A stretch of DNA of 64,000 nt from Woeseia sp034521225 (GCA_034521225.1 JAXHMR010000001.1:48728-112727); one strand, 5' to 3'. Counted from the stretch's first letter, positions 21,557-32,168 are shown. The notes: generated by a model from the sequence alone, not told the origin. Numbers and translations: made by a program.

Positions 21557-23440
21557 TCAGCGTCCATCGCCGCGCAGCGTCCGCACCAGCAACTCCAGCG
21601 TTCCGGCCGTCACGTCCACCGGTCGCACCGGAGCGCCGATTCGCAGATCAACCCCCGCCAGCAGTTTTCCCGGCACGCGGCGTAACCCGCCGCTCCGTTT
21701 CCGGCTGAACCAGCTGCCCCACAGTCCGCAGAGCGCCATCGGTATCACGGGTACCGGGCGCCGTTCTATGATGCGCTCGACGCCGGAGCGGAACGGGTGC
21801 ACGCGGCCATCACGCGTAATCGCACCTTCCGGGAAGATGCAAACGAGTTGCCCGTCTGCCAGTTCCTCATCGATGCGGTCGTAGCTTTCCTCCAGCAGCT
21901 CTGCATCTTCGCGCGCCGAGGCAATTGGGATCGCCTTTGCTGTCGTGAAGATAAAGCGAAGCACCGGAATGCGAGAACGCGGTACCACATGACAAAGCGT
22001 ACCGGCCGCGGGATGCAGGCACCAATGACCAGTGCATCGACAAAACTGATGTGATTGCAGACGAGTACCGCCGGGCCGGCCCGTGGAATATGGTCGAGTC
22101 CATGCACGCGAATGCGATACAGCGTACTGATCAGTATCCACACCACGAAACGCATCAGGAATTCCGGCAGCAGCGAGTAGATGTAAATCGCTACTACCGC
22201 GTTAAGAACAGCAAGAATAAGGAAAAGCTGCGGAATCGACATGCCGGAGCGGAGTACGGCCAGAGCCACGAAGGCCGCCGCGACCATGAAGATCGCATTG
22301 ATAATGTTGTTCGCGGCGATGATTCGGGACAGTTGCCGGCGTTCGGCGCGGTCCTGGATCATTGCGTACAGCGGTACGCTGTAGAAACCGCCGAACGCGC
22401 CGAGCAGCGCCAGGTCCGCCAGCACGCGCCAGCTGCCGGGCCGTGCCAGGGATTCACCAACCGTACTGACGCTGACCACACTCACTGCCGGTTGCGCGAA
22501 GTACAGGTCGATAGCAAACACACTCAGCCCGATTGACCCGAAAGGAACAAGGCCAAGTTCTATGCGGCGCCCCGACATCTTTTCGCACAACAGCGAGCCG
22601 ATGCCGACACCCACCGAGAAAGCTACCAGCAGTATCGTCGTGGTCTCTTCGTTCGCATTCAGGATCGACAGAGAGTATGCGGGTATCTGCAGTGTCAGGG
22701 CGGAGCCGAAAAACCAGAACCACGAAATGCCCGAGCACGGAAAGGAAGACACTGCGATCGCGCCGCGCATAGGACACGATGCGCCACGTTTCGGTCCATG
22801 CGTTCCAGTTGACGGTGAGTTCGGGGTCAACGGCGCGCGTCACCGGAATGCCGCGGCTCGCCATGTAGCCCAGCAACGCCACGGCAATGAGGCACGAGGC
22901 CAGCAGCACTTGCGTGTCGGGATCGATCGCAACCGACAGGCCTCCCACGATGAGGCCGAAGATAATGGCCATGTACGTGCCGGATCCGACCAGTGCATTG
23001 CCGCCGACCAGTTCCTCCGTCGCAAGCTGCTGCGGCAGGTACGCATACTTGACGGGGCCGAACAACGTTGACTGGCAGCCCATCAGGAACAGCACGAGCA
23101 GCAATGTGTTGTAGCTGCCGCTGACGAATGCGTAGGCAGCCAGCGCCATTAGCACGACTTCAAACAGTTTGATTGCGCGTATCAGGCGTGATTTCTCGAA
23201 CTTGTCGGCGAGTTGGCCGGCGGAGGCCGAGAACAGGAAGAACGGCAGGATGAACAGGGCTCCAGCGACATTCGCGAGCTCGCTGGCATTCAGGCCGGCC
23301 ACCTGCGTGCTCTGGAACGTGACCAGGATGACCAGGCCGTTGCGAAATATGTTGTCGTTGAACGCACCTAAGAACTGCGTTGCGAAGAACGGGGCAAACC
23401 GGCGCTGCCGCAGCAGTGAAAACTGGCTCGTTGTGGACAC
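21557..23440 (-). CDS. MFS transporter fused to 1-acyl-glycerol-3-phosphate acyltransferase (two frameshifts)
   Basis: A lysophospholipid-transporter-like MFS domain (LplT type) of about 400 residues fused to a PlsC-type acyltransferase. The first part reads 'FAPFFATQFLGAFNDNIFRN' and has about twelve hydrophobic helices. The second part has the acyltransferase boxes 'VCNHISFVD' (H-x4-D) and 'CIFPEGAITRDG'. The chain is broken near 22750 and near 21960. I prefer the GTG at 23440 (GGGAG upstream) because the MFS domain starts just after it; a TTG at 23506 is also in frame. It probably flips and re-acylates lysophospholipids at the inner membrane. No acyl-ACP-synthetase domain follows, unlike the three-part fusions. 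Confidence 0.85.
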
Positions 23441-23561
23441 CTGCGGGTAGGCTCCCGGCTGGAACAGCGGCGTCACTATAGCAAGACCGGGTGCCGTGTG
23501 CCGCAAACAGCGGGAGCGGTGTTATCATCGCGGCATCGTTCACCGCCGTTGGGCGCAGACC

Positions 23562-24122
23562 ATGAACAAGACGGCAATGCTGACAACGCGCACAGGCTGG
23601 TTCTTGGCCGGTGCTGCCCTTATCGTCATCGCCGGCTGTGGCAAGGAGCCGCCGCCGCCTACCGTCAGCGAGTTCGTCGACAATCCGATCCTGCTCGAGG
23701 CTACCATCGTGCGTTGCCGCGAAAATCGCGTGGAGAGTCGATACGAGGCCGAATGCGTCAATGCCCGCGAGGCAGCCAATCGTGTCGAGGCAGCACAGAC
23801 CGAGGCCCGCCGTGCCGAGCTTGAGGCGCAATCCGAACAGAAACGGCAGGCATTACGCCGCGCCCAGGAAGCGGCCGCCGAGGCGCGCCGGCGTGCGGCG
23901 GAAGCGGAGCGCCTGCTGCGTGAGGCGGAGTTGCTCGGGCAGTATGAGACGGTAGGGGAGGGTGATGGTGCCGCGCCGCCGGAGGGTTCGGGCGTGAGCC
24001 AGCCGGAGTCCGCGGAGCCGGTGCCGGATGGAGTGCGGCTGAATTGCCTCCGCCCGTTGAGGGTGAGGCAAGCGATCTTGACTCAGTACGTGAAGAACTG
24101 CGCCGGCGCCAGGAGCAGTAGT
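23562..24122 (+). CDS. Small lipoprotein with Ala/Glu/Arg coiled coil, EexN-like (one frameshift)
   Basis: The ATG at 23562 gives a lipoprotein signal ending 'LIVIAGCGKEPP', then 'SEFVDNPILLEATIVRC' and 'SRYEAECVNAREA', a pattern seen in short EexN-family lipoproteins with two cysteines. Residues 70-125 form a strongly charged coiled coil rich in Ala, Arg and Glu. As written the frame runs into the repeat and stops at 24155. A one-base shift near 24035 gives a better end ('AAELPPPVEGEASDLDSVRE', 'ELRRRQEQ', TAG at 24120-24122). It is divergent from the MFS-PlsC gene. Function unknown. Confidence 0.7.
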
Positions 24123-24167
24123 CTGTCGTCATCGCGCCGGCGCCAGGAGCAGTAGTCTGTCGTCATC
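24100..24167. repeat. Perfect 34-bp tandem duplication
   Basis: Bases 24100-24133 and 24134-24167 are identical. The unit includes the last codons and stop of the lipoprotein gene and the first bases of the adjoining palindromic element, so it duplicated the junction. Confidence 0.95.
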
Positions 24168-25127
24168 ACGAGGCGCGCAGCGCCGTGGCGATCTCGGCAG
24201 CTTGGCAGAGTCATTACCAGGTGCGAGATCGCCACGGCGCTGCGCGCCTCGCGATGACGACGGTGCTGCGCACCTCGCGATGACGGTGGAACTCGAGGAC
24301 TCCTCGTACAACTCATCGTCCGGTGGCGGCTCTTCGGGCTCACCGATGCCGAAAGTCCTGACGGACGTCCCCTGTTGGCGTTCGACACCGCGATCGTTCC
24401 CGTTACGCGCGGTGCCGGCGGTTTCCATGCCCGGCTGCTGTGGCAAGCTCCGCGTCTGCGCGCTCAACACCTGCACGAAGTTATTGGCAACATCAGGCGC
24501 CATGTTACCCGAGCTGTCAAAAATCTGTTGCGGCGTCATCGACGCGGAGCCGTAGAATGCGGCGTTGGCCTTCCTGTCCATCGTCAGGCCCGCGCCCTGC
24601 AGTGCGACACCGGCAAACAGGCCGCGGCTGCGAGAGTATGAATAGACTTCAGCCTCGAACTGGATGTCCGTTGCCACTTCGGTTTGCCGGCCGATCGGTC
24701 CCGCCGCAATCGATGCGTCCGCACCCAGCGTAAATTTGCCCTGTGAGATGCCCTCAACACCCTTGCGTGTCTTGAACACCAGCACGATGTCCGATGATTG
24801 CGCGCCGATCTGCCAGCCAATACTGCCACCGGTTAACGTGATGAACGCCGGGTTGCTCCACGTGTTGTCGTCCTTGCGCACGACGACAACGCCCTTGCCG
24901 CGACGCGCGCCTAAACCGAAACCAACGCGCACGACATCCGGAATGACAGCGACAGCGTAGGCACGCGCAAGTAGTGTCGGCGGTACGCCGGACTCCGGGA
25001 TGCGCCGCAGCTGGTCGATAACGTCGGTGGCATCGGCGATGCGCTCTTCTTCGCGGGTCGCCGCGGCGGCGGGTAGCGCCAGCAGCAGAGCCATTACAAC
25101 TAAAAGTATTCGGGTAATTCTGTACAT
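24129..25127 (-). CDS. SYLF-domain (Ysc84-like) lipid-binding protein with repeat-encoded C-terminus
   Basis: The ATG at 25127 opens a signal peptide ('ILLVVMALLLALPAAAATRE'), so the protein is exported. The SYLF domain is clear: 'ARAYAVAVIPDVVRVGFGLG', 'RRGKGVVVVR', 'WSNPAFITLTGGSIGWQIGA', 'SSDIVLVFKT', 'GKFTLGADASIAAGPIGRQT', 'YSYSRSRGLFAGVALQGAGL'. Family members bind phosphoinositides in eukaryotes; the bacterial role is unclear. After about residue 280 the sequence becomes low-complexity ('EPEEPPPDDELYEESSSSTV'), and the last ~50 residues come from the palindromic repeat and tandem duplication. The original stop was probably lost when the repeat inserted. Confidence 0.85.
   Translation of the reverse strand: MYRITRILLVVMALLLALPAAAATREEERIADATDVIDQLRRIPESGVPPTLLARAYAVAVIPDVVRVGFGLGARRGKGVVVVRKDDNTWSNPAFITLTGGSIGWQIGAQSSDIVLVFKTRKGVEGISQGKFTLGADASIAAGPIGRQTEVATDIQFEAEVYSYSRSRGLFAGVALQGAGLTMDRKANAAFYGSASMTPQQIFDSSGNMAPDVANNFVQVLSAQTRSLPQQPGMETAGTARNGNDRGVERQQGTSVRTFGIGEPEEPPPDDELYEESSSSTVIARCAAPSSSRGAQRRGDLAPGNDSAKLPRSPRRCAPRDDDRLLLLAPAR
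24161..24284. repeat. Palindromic repeat element with 36-bp arms
   Basis: The arms 24161-24196 and 24224-24259 are inverted repeats with a single mismatch and a 27-base loop. A third, shorter right-arm copy follows at 24261-24284. The arm sequence (GTCATCACGAGGCGCGCAGC...) resembles the widespread bacterial palindromic family of the form GTCATTGCGAG...GCAATCTC. The element lies between two convergent genes and is read into both of them. Confidence 0.85.
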
Positions 25128-25319
25128 GAATGCGCACCAGTGTCTGTCGAGTGCCGGGGCATGGCGATTTGCCGACCCGTGCCGAATAACCATGCAGAAC
25201 CTGCATGCGGCAAGAAGTTCCATCGCGGTCAATGATACGCGAAATCGGAGCGCCCGGCCTCTGGCAGCCCATCGGGCTCAGGGCATTGTCGCGATTCCCA
25301 TCCGCTGCAGCGGATGAGC

Positions 25320-27222
25320 CTAAGTCCGAAGGGCTGCCAGCGGAGGTAACGGACAGTTAAGCGAGGCGCAGACGGCGCGCAGCAATTCTGCTTCGGCCGT
25401 CGCGAGCCGTCCGTCCGCGCTGACGGCGGCGGCGATCGCATCGATCAGCGTGCGCGTCCCCTTGCTACCCAGGCGTTCGAGAACGGCGAGGCTTTTCGCG
25501 AGTGCCTCGGCACCGGGCCGGCCGCCGTCGTACTGCTCCGGCCCGCTATCGCCGGCCCAGTCGCCAAATACCGACACGCCGTGCTTGTATGCGCGTTGCC
25601 GGTCCTCGTCGGTGTGATTGCCACGATCCGCAACGATCCGCAGCAGCATCAGTGCGGAATTACGAATCTCTTGCTTTGAGCCGCGCCGCCCGCGGCTGAC
25701 GGTTGACGGCGCCAGTGCCTCGTCCAGGCTACGTTCGAGAATGCGCAGCAGGCAGAACTCGTGCAACTCGACAACGCCATCGAGTTCGACGAGCCGCCGG
25801 CACAGCTGCACGAGGAACTCGAGTTGCGGTGTAGGTGTATGGCGCAATGCGGGGAATGCGATCTCGAGCAGCGGCAGGCGCACGACCGCGCCGCGTTCGG
25901 CGATCACAGTCCAGTACTCGCGAACCTGGCTGCTGCGCGCCGGTCCCAGTTGTTGTGTCAGGACATCGAAACTGCGTTCCGCTGCATCCGGCTGCTGCTG
26001 CACGAAGAGCGCGACGGTCAGTAGATAACGCGTCGCCGGGCGCATGCGCGGCATCATAAAGTGTCGCCGGCAGGTCGCTGCGCAGGCCGGCGGCGAACAC
26101 GACGTGTTCCGGCGCAGGATTGCCGACACTGTCCTGGATCGACGACAACGGCGCGTGGTCTGATGCACCCGCGAAGCCCGACGCGACCGCCGCTGCATCC
26201 TCGTCCGTCACAGTCTGGCCCGCCGCATAGTCGATCTGCGGCAGGTCCTCTTCGCGAAAGTTCGGTTCGAGTGTCTGAATGCGTTTAATGAGCGGAGGAT
26301 GCGTCGCGAACAATGACGACAGCCGGCTGCCGCGTGCAAAAAGCATGTGACTGACTTCTTCCGGATCGGTCTCTTTCAGGAACGAGTGTGCCTCGTAGCC
26401 GCCGATTTTCTTCAGCGCATTTGCAAGCCCCTGCGTCTGTCGCGTGAACTGCACGGCCGAGGCATCGGCAAGGTACTCACGCTGGCGCGAGATCGCTGCC
26501 TTGACGATGCGCGCGAAGAACACACCGATCCAGCCGAGTACCAGCAACCCAACCCCGAGCAGGATGATGCCGCCGGCTCCTTTGCCACGCCGGCTCGAGG
26601 CAAGCCGGCTAAAGCGGCCGCCGCGCACGATTACCCGGCCGATCAGCCCGAGGACCATGATGCCGAACAGCACGCCCATGATGCGCATGCTAAGGCGCAT
26701 GTCGCCGTTCAGGACGTGGCTGAATTCGTGCGCGATGACGCCTTGCAACTCATCGCGGTCCAGCAGTTCGAGAGTGCCGCGCGTGACGGCGATGGCGGCA
26801 TCGCCCGGTGCGAAGCCGGCCGCAAACGCGTTGATGCCGGCTTCGCGTTCGAGGACATAGATCTCGGGGACCGGCACGCTGGAGGCAATCGACATTTCTT
26901 CAACCACATTGCGCAGCCGGCGCCGGAGAGGGTCCTGCACGTCCGGCGGCACCTGCACGCCGCCCATCGCCTGTGCGACGCTACTGCCGCCGCCCGCTGA
27001 CAGGCGGGCGACCTTGAAGAGTGTCGACAGCACGATCAGCGACAGTGCCGCCGCCGCGGTAACCCATGGCACCGTGCGGTCCGGCTGCACGCTGTTGCTG
27101 TAAAAAATGACTGCCACGACGGCCGTCACGCCTGCGACGATCAGCGCCGTGGCGAGCATGTAGACGAACACCAGCCACCGGGTCGCCTTGCGTGCGTTGT
27201 CCTGTGCCTCGAAGAAGTTCAC
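25320..27222 (-). CDS. M48 family zinc metallopeptidase with helical C-terminal region (one frameshift)
   Basis: Membrane protease related to HtpX. The ATG at 27222 gives 'MNFFEAQDNARKATRWLVFV' and two N-terminal membrane helices, then 'VPEIYVLEREAGINAFAAGF', the zinc site 'IAHEFSHVLNGDMR' (HExxH), two further helices and the glutamate ligand region 'SRQREYLADASAVQFTR'. 'FATHPPLIKRI' closes the peptidase domain. Beyond it are about 270 extra residues with a TerB-like helical end ('AIAAAVSADGRLATAEAELL'). A shift near 26045 interrupts this part. Total about 634 residues. It lies 38 bp downstream of lemA, a very common pair thought to act in envelope protein quality control. Confidence 0.88.
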
Positions 27223-27260
27223 GAGCTAGTGCACCCCGTCCCGGCTGCCCATACCCCCTG

Positions 27261-27851
27261 TCAGGTAAAGGCGACCTTCGGCACGTCGCGCTTTTCCTCT
27301 GATTCGATCTCGAGGAAGCTGGCCGGCTCGAAGTTGAACATGCCGGCGACGATGCTGTTCGGGAAGTTCTCGACCGCGTTGTTGTAGGCCATGACGCTGT
27401 CGTTGAAGGCCTGGCGTGCGAATGACACCTTGTTTTCGGTGCTGGAGAGCTCCTCCTGGAACTGCATCATATTTTGATTCGCTTTCAGATCGGGATAAGC
27501 TTCGGCCAGGGCAAACAGGCGGCCGAGCGCACTGCCGAGAGCGCCTTCCGATGCGCCCAGTTTTTGCACCGCCTCGGCGTTGGCCGGGTCCGCTTTGGCC
27601 GCCTCGAGGTTCGACACGGCGGTATTGCGTGCATTGATGACTTCATTGAGGGTCTCTCGCTCATGCTTCATGTAGCCCTTGACGGCCTCGACGAGATTCG
27701 GGATCAGGTCGTGGCGCCGGGTCAGCTGGACATCAATCTGCGCGAAGCCGTTCTTGACGCGGTTGCGGGAATTGACGAGGTTGTTGTAGATGCCTATCGC
27801 ATAAACAACGACAACCACGATGATTGCGAGGAATATCAGGAATGAGGTCAC
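27261..27851 (-). CDS. lemA: LemA family protein
   Basis: Membrane-anchored helical protein of 196 residues. The GTG at 27851 follows GGGAGG; the product starts 'TSFLIFLAIIVVVVVYAIGI' (one membrane helix), then the family signature 'YNNLVNSRNRVKNGFAQIDV' and 'LTRRHDLIPNLVEAVKGYMK'. The C-terminal half has 'FARQAFNDSVMAYNNAVENF'. It precedes the M48 peptidase gene in what is almost certainly one transcript. Its molecular role is not settled. Confidence 0.92.
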   Translation of the reverse strand: MTSFLIFLAIIVVVVVYAIGIYNNLVNSRNRVKNGFAQIDVQLTRRHDLIPNLVEAVKGYMKHERETLNEVINARNTAVSNLEAAKADPANAEAVQKLGASEGALGSALGRLFALAEAYPDLKANQNMMQFQEELSSTENKVSFARQAFNDSVMAYNNAVENFPNSIVAGMFNFEPASFLEIESEEKRDVPKVAFT

Positions 27852-28873
27852 TGTCTGCCTCCCGGTCACTAGTGCCAGCGGCGAAGCATAACCTCCGGCC
27901 CGCGGTAACGCTAGCTGTTGTTTTGTTTGCCTTTTCCGCACTCGCGGAACCCCTCCAGGCGGCCTGGGTCGGCGACACTCAGGCTCATATGGGCACCGAG
28001 GTGCGCGTGCTGCTGTGGCACGACGATGCGGCTGCCGGCGAGGACGCTGTGGCCGCGGTTTTCAGCGAGGTCGAGCGCATCGAGGCGATGATGAGTACCT
28101 ACATCGAGGACAGCCTCATTTCCGTCGTCAATCGCGAGGCCGCGCTGCGGCCGGTCCCGGCCGGCCCCGAACTGTTCGACCTCGTCGTACGCGCGCTCGA
28201 TGTGTCGGTGCTGACACACGGTGCATTTGATATCACGTACGACAGCGTCGGCCAGCACTATGATTTCCGAAGCGGCGAGCGGCCCGATGACGAAACAATT
28301 CTGGAAGAATTGCCTCGTTCGGATTACCGGCTCGTCCAGACCAATACGGGCGAGGGCACGATTCGCTTCCTCGCGGAAGGGGTGCGCATCAATCTGGGCG
28401 GCATCGCCAAGGGTTACACGGTCGAGCGGGGCATAGAGATTCTGCGCCAGCGCGGAGTCCGGCATGCCATCGTCTCAGCCGGCGGCGACTCGCGGTTGCT
28501 CGGCGACCGGCGCGGGCAGCCGTGGATCGTCGGGGTGCGCGATCCGCGCGAGGAAGGCAAGGTCGCGGTGCGGATACCGCTCGAGGACGAAGCTGTATCG
28601 ACGTCCGGCGACTACGAACGTTTCTTTGTCGACGAGGGCACGCGCTATCACCACATTTTGCAGCCGTCGACCGGCACGCCGGCCAACGATGTGCGGAGCG
28701 CGACGATCGTCGGTCCCGACGCGGTGCTGACTGATGCACTGTCGACATCGGTATTTGTCATGGGCGTCGATTCCGGTCTGCGCCTGATCGCCACGTTGCC
28801 GGATTACGAGGCGCTCGTCATCGACGCTGACGGCAAGCTCTGGTATTCGGACGGGTTGCAGCCGCCGGAATAA
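27842..28873 (+). CDS. apbE: ApbE family FMN:protein/flavin transferase
   Basis: Transfers FMN from FAD onto threonine of target redox proteins, in the periplasm. I chose the ATG at 27842 (GAGG upstream), which overlaps the divergent lemA start by ten bases. Residues 1-40 hold an export signal ('AVTLAVVLFAFSALAEPLQA'). Family marks are 'MGTEVRVLL', 'GAFDITYDSVGQHYDF', 'INLGGIAKGYTVERGIEIL', 'AIVSAGGDSRLLG', 'STSGDYERFF' and 'RYHHILQPSTGTPA'; the Asp/Thr Mg2+ ligands lie in 'DALSTSVFVMG'. About 343 residues. No obvious FMN-accepting partner (Nqr/Rnf) is nearby. Confidence 0.92.
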   Translation: MRSLSASRSLVPAAKHNLRPAVTLAVVLFAFSALAEPLQAAWVGDTQAHMGTEVRVLLWHDDAAAGEDAVAAVFSEVERIEAMMSTYIEDSLISVVNREAALRPVPAGPELFDLVVRALDVSVLTHGAFDITYDSVGQHYDFRSGERPDDETILEELPRSDYRLVQTNTGEGTIRFLAEGVRINLGGIAKGYTVERGIEILRQRGVRHAIVSAGGDSRLLGDRRGQPWIVGVRDPREEGKVAVRIPLEDEAVSTSGDYERFFVDEGTRYHHILQPSTGTPANDVRSATIVGPDAVLTDALSTSVFVMGVDSGLRLIATLPDYEALVIDADGKLWYSDGLQPPE

Positions 28874-29206
28874 AGCGCCCTGCTCGCAATACAGCTGATC
28901 GAAGCAGCTACCGTCCTCCCGCTGTCGCCATTCAGCGACAGCTTTATCATGAAATTCAGAGCGATACGCTGCTGGCTCGCATAGCCACCCAGGCTTTTGT
29001 CACGTTGCAACCGGCCATTTGTGACGATCATCACGGCCCCCGATGTGCCGTGGCTGTCACTATTCCGCATCGAAGGCACGCCGCGTGATAAAAGTGCGCC
29101 GAACGGATCTCCGAAACACTCAAGCGGGGAGAGTCAGGTGCACGGAACGCTGCGTGCAGATACGCCCGGCCGGGAGTGCCGGGCGGCTTCTCAAGGGAAC
29201 GAGACT
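28874..29206 (+). other. Intergenic region between apbE and the TlpA-like gene
   Basis: No gene was found in these 333 bases. They hold a terminator-like hairpin at 28921-28942 and a second inverted repeat GCCCGGC / GCCGGGC (29164-29170 and 29178-29184) in the leader of the TlpA-like gene. The promoter for that gene is expected here but I cannot place it. Confidence 0.5.
28921..28946 (+). terminator. Probable terminator of apbE
   Basis: A perfect 8-bp stem GCTGTCGC / GCGACAGC with a 6-base loop is followed by TTTAT, 47 bp after the apbE stop codon. The T-tract is short, so termination may be partial. Confidence 0.6.
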
Positions 29207-29707
29207 ATGAACGGACTGAAATCGGCAGTACTGGGTGCGCTCCTCTGCGTCTTCGCTGTGAGCACGCTCGCGTCGTCGGGCCTGGCGGGTCAGCCCGCAC
29301 CGGACTTTGCGTTGAAAAGCGCAAGCGGGGAAAACCTGAGGCTCAGCGAGTATCGGGGCGATGTCGTCATGATCAATTTCTGGGCGACCTGGTGCGGTCC
29401 GTGCCGCCAGGAAATGCCGTTGCTCGACGATCTGTACAGCCGTTACCAGCGCGTCGGTTTCCAGCTGCTGGGCGTCAATATCGACGACGACTCGCGCCGC
29501 GCGATGCAGATGATCGAGGATCTCGGCGTCAATTTCCCGGTGCTGTTCGACGAGTCCAAGGAAGTAAGCCGCCTGTACCAGGTTGAGGCGATGCCGGTGA
29601 CGCTGATTCTCGATCGCAGCGGCACAGTCCGGCATGTGCACCTGGGCTACAAGCCCGGTTACGAGCAGAAGTACCTGACCGAGATTCGCGCGCTGTTGCG
29701 CGAGTAA
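29207..29707 (+). CDS. TlpA/ResA-like thiol-disulfide oxidoreductase
   Basis: Exported thioredoxin-fold protein of 166 residues. The ATG at 29207 follows AAGGGA. A signal peptide ends near 'ASSGLAG'; 'QPAPDFALKSASGENLRLSE' is the usual TlpA/AhpC entry. The active site is 'NFWATWCGPCRQEMP' (WCGPC, a reducing type), with the cis-proline in 'VEAMPVTLILDRSG'. It ends 'KYLTEIRALLRE'. It stands 33 bp before the cluster of TPR and ExbBD genes and could be cotranscribed, keeping disulfides of the exported partners reduced; this link is inference. Confidence 0.9.
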   Translation: MNGLKSAVLGALLCVFAVSTLASSGLAGQPAPDFALKSASGENLRLSEYRGDVVMINFWATWCGPCRQEMPLLDDLYSRYQRVGFQLLGVNIDDDSRRAMQMIEDLGVNFPVLFDESKEVSRLYQVEAMPVTLILDRSGTVRHVHLGYKPGYEQKYLTEIRALLRE

Positions 29708-29740
29708 GCGGCAGTTGATGCAGCACGCAGGAGATCACAG

Positions 29741-30286
29741 GTGACAATCAGAGGTGGATGGACGGCCGTCATTGCGGGGATCACCCTGTTCATGGCCAGC
29801 GGCGTGCTGCAGGCAGACGATACGGATAGTGCGCTGCGGACGGCAAGTCTTGACCAGGAGGTGCAGTCACTGAAAGACGAGGTGCTGGATCTCAACCGCG
29901 ACCTGTTCCTGCTGGAAGAAGAACTGCTGTTCCCGGCGAACTCGCAGGTAGCGTTCTTCATCTCGGTCGACGTCGGAGAGTACTTTGCGCTCGATTCCGT
30001 CAATCTGAAAATCGACGGCAAGGAAGTCGCCAACTACCTTTATACGCAGCGCGAGATTGACGCGCTGTTGCGTGGCGGCGTGCATCGTCTGCACATGGAA
30101 AACCTGAAAGTGGGCGATCACGAACTGGTCGCCGTGTTCACCGGCAAGGGTCCGCACGACAGGGAGTACCGTCGCGGCGCGACCCTCAACCTGAACAAGG
30201 GCATAGGTGCGAAGTACGTCGAACTCGCGATTACCGACGCGGCGGTGAAACAGCAGCCAGAGTTTGATATCCGGGAATGGGAGTAG
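29741..30286 (+). CDS. Exported coiled-coil protein, first gene of the ExbBD/TPR cluster
   Basis: GTG start at 29741 after AGGAG; 181 residues. A signal peptide ends near 'ASGVLQADD'. Next is a short coiled coil ('SLDQEVQSLKDEVLDLNRDL'), then a beta-rich domain ('SQVAFFISVDVGEYFALDSV', 'LRGGVHRLHMENLKVGDHEL'). Related proteins of unknown function head similar TPR/ExbBD operons. I do not recognise a named family. It probably acts in the periplasm next to the TPR proteins. The next gene begins 3 bp after its stop. Confidence 0.7.
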   Translation: MTIRGGWTAVIAGITLFMASGVLQADDTDSALRTASLDQEVQSLKDEVLDLNRDLFLLEEELLFPANSQVAFFISVDVGEYFALDSVNLKIDGKEVANYLYTQREIDALLRGGVHRLHMENLKVGDHELVAVFTGKGPHDREYRRGATLNLNKGIGAKYVELAITDAAVKQQPEFDIREWE

Positions 30287-30289
30287 TCC

Positions 30290-32168
30290 TTGTTCATCCG
30301 CTTTCCCTGCGTCGCGTTGCTGTCGGCACTGCTGCTGGCGGCGGCACCAGCACCGGCCTCATCCGACGGCAGTGACGGCGGCACCATCCCGACGGTCGTC
30401 AGGGAACCGCACTATGGCGAGATCCTGTATTACTTCTACCAGCAGGACTATTTTCCGGCGATTGTGAGATTGCTTGCGGCGCGCGATCAGTCACAGCTTG
30501 ACGATCACGGCGCTGAAGCGGAGTTATTGCTCGGCGGACTCTACCTTTCCTACGGCCAGCACCAGCACGCCGCGCAAATCTTCGAGCGCCTGCTGGCCGA
30601 TCACACGGATAGTTCCGTTCGCGACCGCACCTGGTTTTTCCTTGCGCGCATCTGGCACCAGCGTGGCTACCTGGATGAAGCACAGCAGGCACTGGCGAAT
30701 ATCGGCGATGAATTGCCCGGCTCGATGGAAGCGGAAAAGGTCAACCTGCTCGCGCAGTTGCTGATCGAAAGCGGCGACCATAGCGGTGCCATCGAACTGC
30801 TGGCACGCTGGGAAGACAAGACCGAGTGGGCAAGGTATGCGCGTTTCAACCTTGGCGTCGCCCTGGCGCGCAGCGGCCAGGTCGATGCGGCCAAGGCGCT
30901 GCTTGACGAACTGGGGCAGCTTGATCCGTGGAACGACGAACTCAGCGCACTGCGTGACAAAGCCAATCTAGCGCTGGGCTATGCCTTATTGCAGGACGGA
31001 CAGCCGGCCGCCGCGAAGCGGCCGCTGCAGCGTGTGCGCCTCGAAGGGCCGTTTTCGAGCAAAGCCTTGCTCGGTGCCGGCTGGGCCGATGCTGAGGACG
31101 AGCGTTACGAGCGGGCGCTGGTGCCGTGGATGGAACTGCGCGGGCGCAGTTTGCTCGATCCGGCGGTACAGGAGTCGATGCTCGCGGTGCCGTATGCGAT
31201 GGCCAAGCTCGAATCGATCAGCCAGGCGGCGGATTTCTACCTCGATGCGATCGAGGCGTTTTACGAGGAAGGCAGCCGCATCGATCTCGCTATCGGCGAA
31301 CTGCAATCCGGCAAGCTGCTCGAGGAGTTTCTCTACCAGGACGCCAGTGCGTCCACCGGTTGGCATTGGTCGCTCGCCAACTTGCCGCGTGGCACTGAAT
31401 CGCAATACCTGTACCACCTGCTCGCAACCCACGAGTTCCAGGAAGGCCTGAAGAACTACCGCGACCTCGACTACCTGGCGCGAAACCTCGAGACCTGGCA
31501 GGACAATCTCGATGTCTACGGCAACATGCTCGCGACACGCATGGCCGCCTACGACACGCGTCTGCCACAGGTTCAGGACAGTCTTGCACGAGCCGACCTC
31601 GAGCGCATGGTGGACGAAAAACTCGATTTTGACGCGCGGGTAGCGCGTATCGCAAAAGAGCGCGACACGCTGGCGCTGGCGACCGATGAGGAGTTTGCGC
31701 TGTGGGGCGAAATTGCGAGCGTCGAACAGACGCCGGCGCTGCAGGCGGATATCCCGGAAGCAGTCGATGCGCGGCGCCGCGTGCGCCTGATGAAAGGTGT
31801 GCTGATCTGGGAACTCGACAAGGAATTTCGCGAGCGCCTGTGGCGGGTCGAGCGTAACCTCAACCAGACCGGCGCAGCGCTGGTCGAAGCGCAGCGCGCG
31901 CGCAGGCAGATCGACCGTTCGATGCGCACAGAGCCTGGAAATTTTCGGTGATTTTGGCAAGCGGATCGACAGCCTGAATCCGCGTATCGACTCTTTGCTC
32001 GCACGTGTCGATGACGCGCGCGCACGGCAGCATGTATATCTGCAAAATATCGCCATTGGCGAAATGCGGGCGCAAAAAGAACGGCTGAACACCTACACGG
32101 TGCAGGCCCGGTTTGCCCTGGCGGCCATCTACGACCTGTCGTCGACGGTCGGGAGCACGGCGCAATGA
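30290..32168 (+). CDS. Periplasmic TPR protein 1 of the ExbBD cluster (one frameshift)
   Basis: TTG start at 30290 with GGGAG upstream, followed by a signal peptide ('VALLSALLLAAAPAPASS'). Residues 45-270 hold tetratricopeptide-like helical pairs ('AELLLGGLYLSYGQHQHAAQ', 'FFLARIWHQRGYLDEAQQAL', 'ARFNLGVALARSGQVDAAKA'). The rest is long alpha-helical sequence with coiled-coil character. A shift near 31938 is needed to continue into 'IFGDFGKRIDSLNPRIDSLL' and the TGA at 32166-32168. Total about 626 residues. Its stop overlaps the next start (ATGA). Probably a periplasmic scaffold. Confidence 0.8.
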
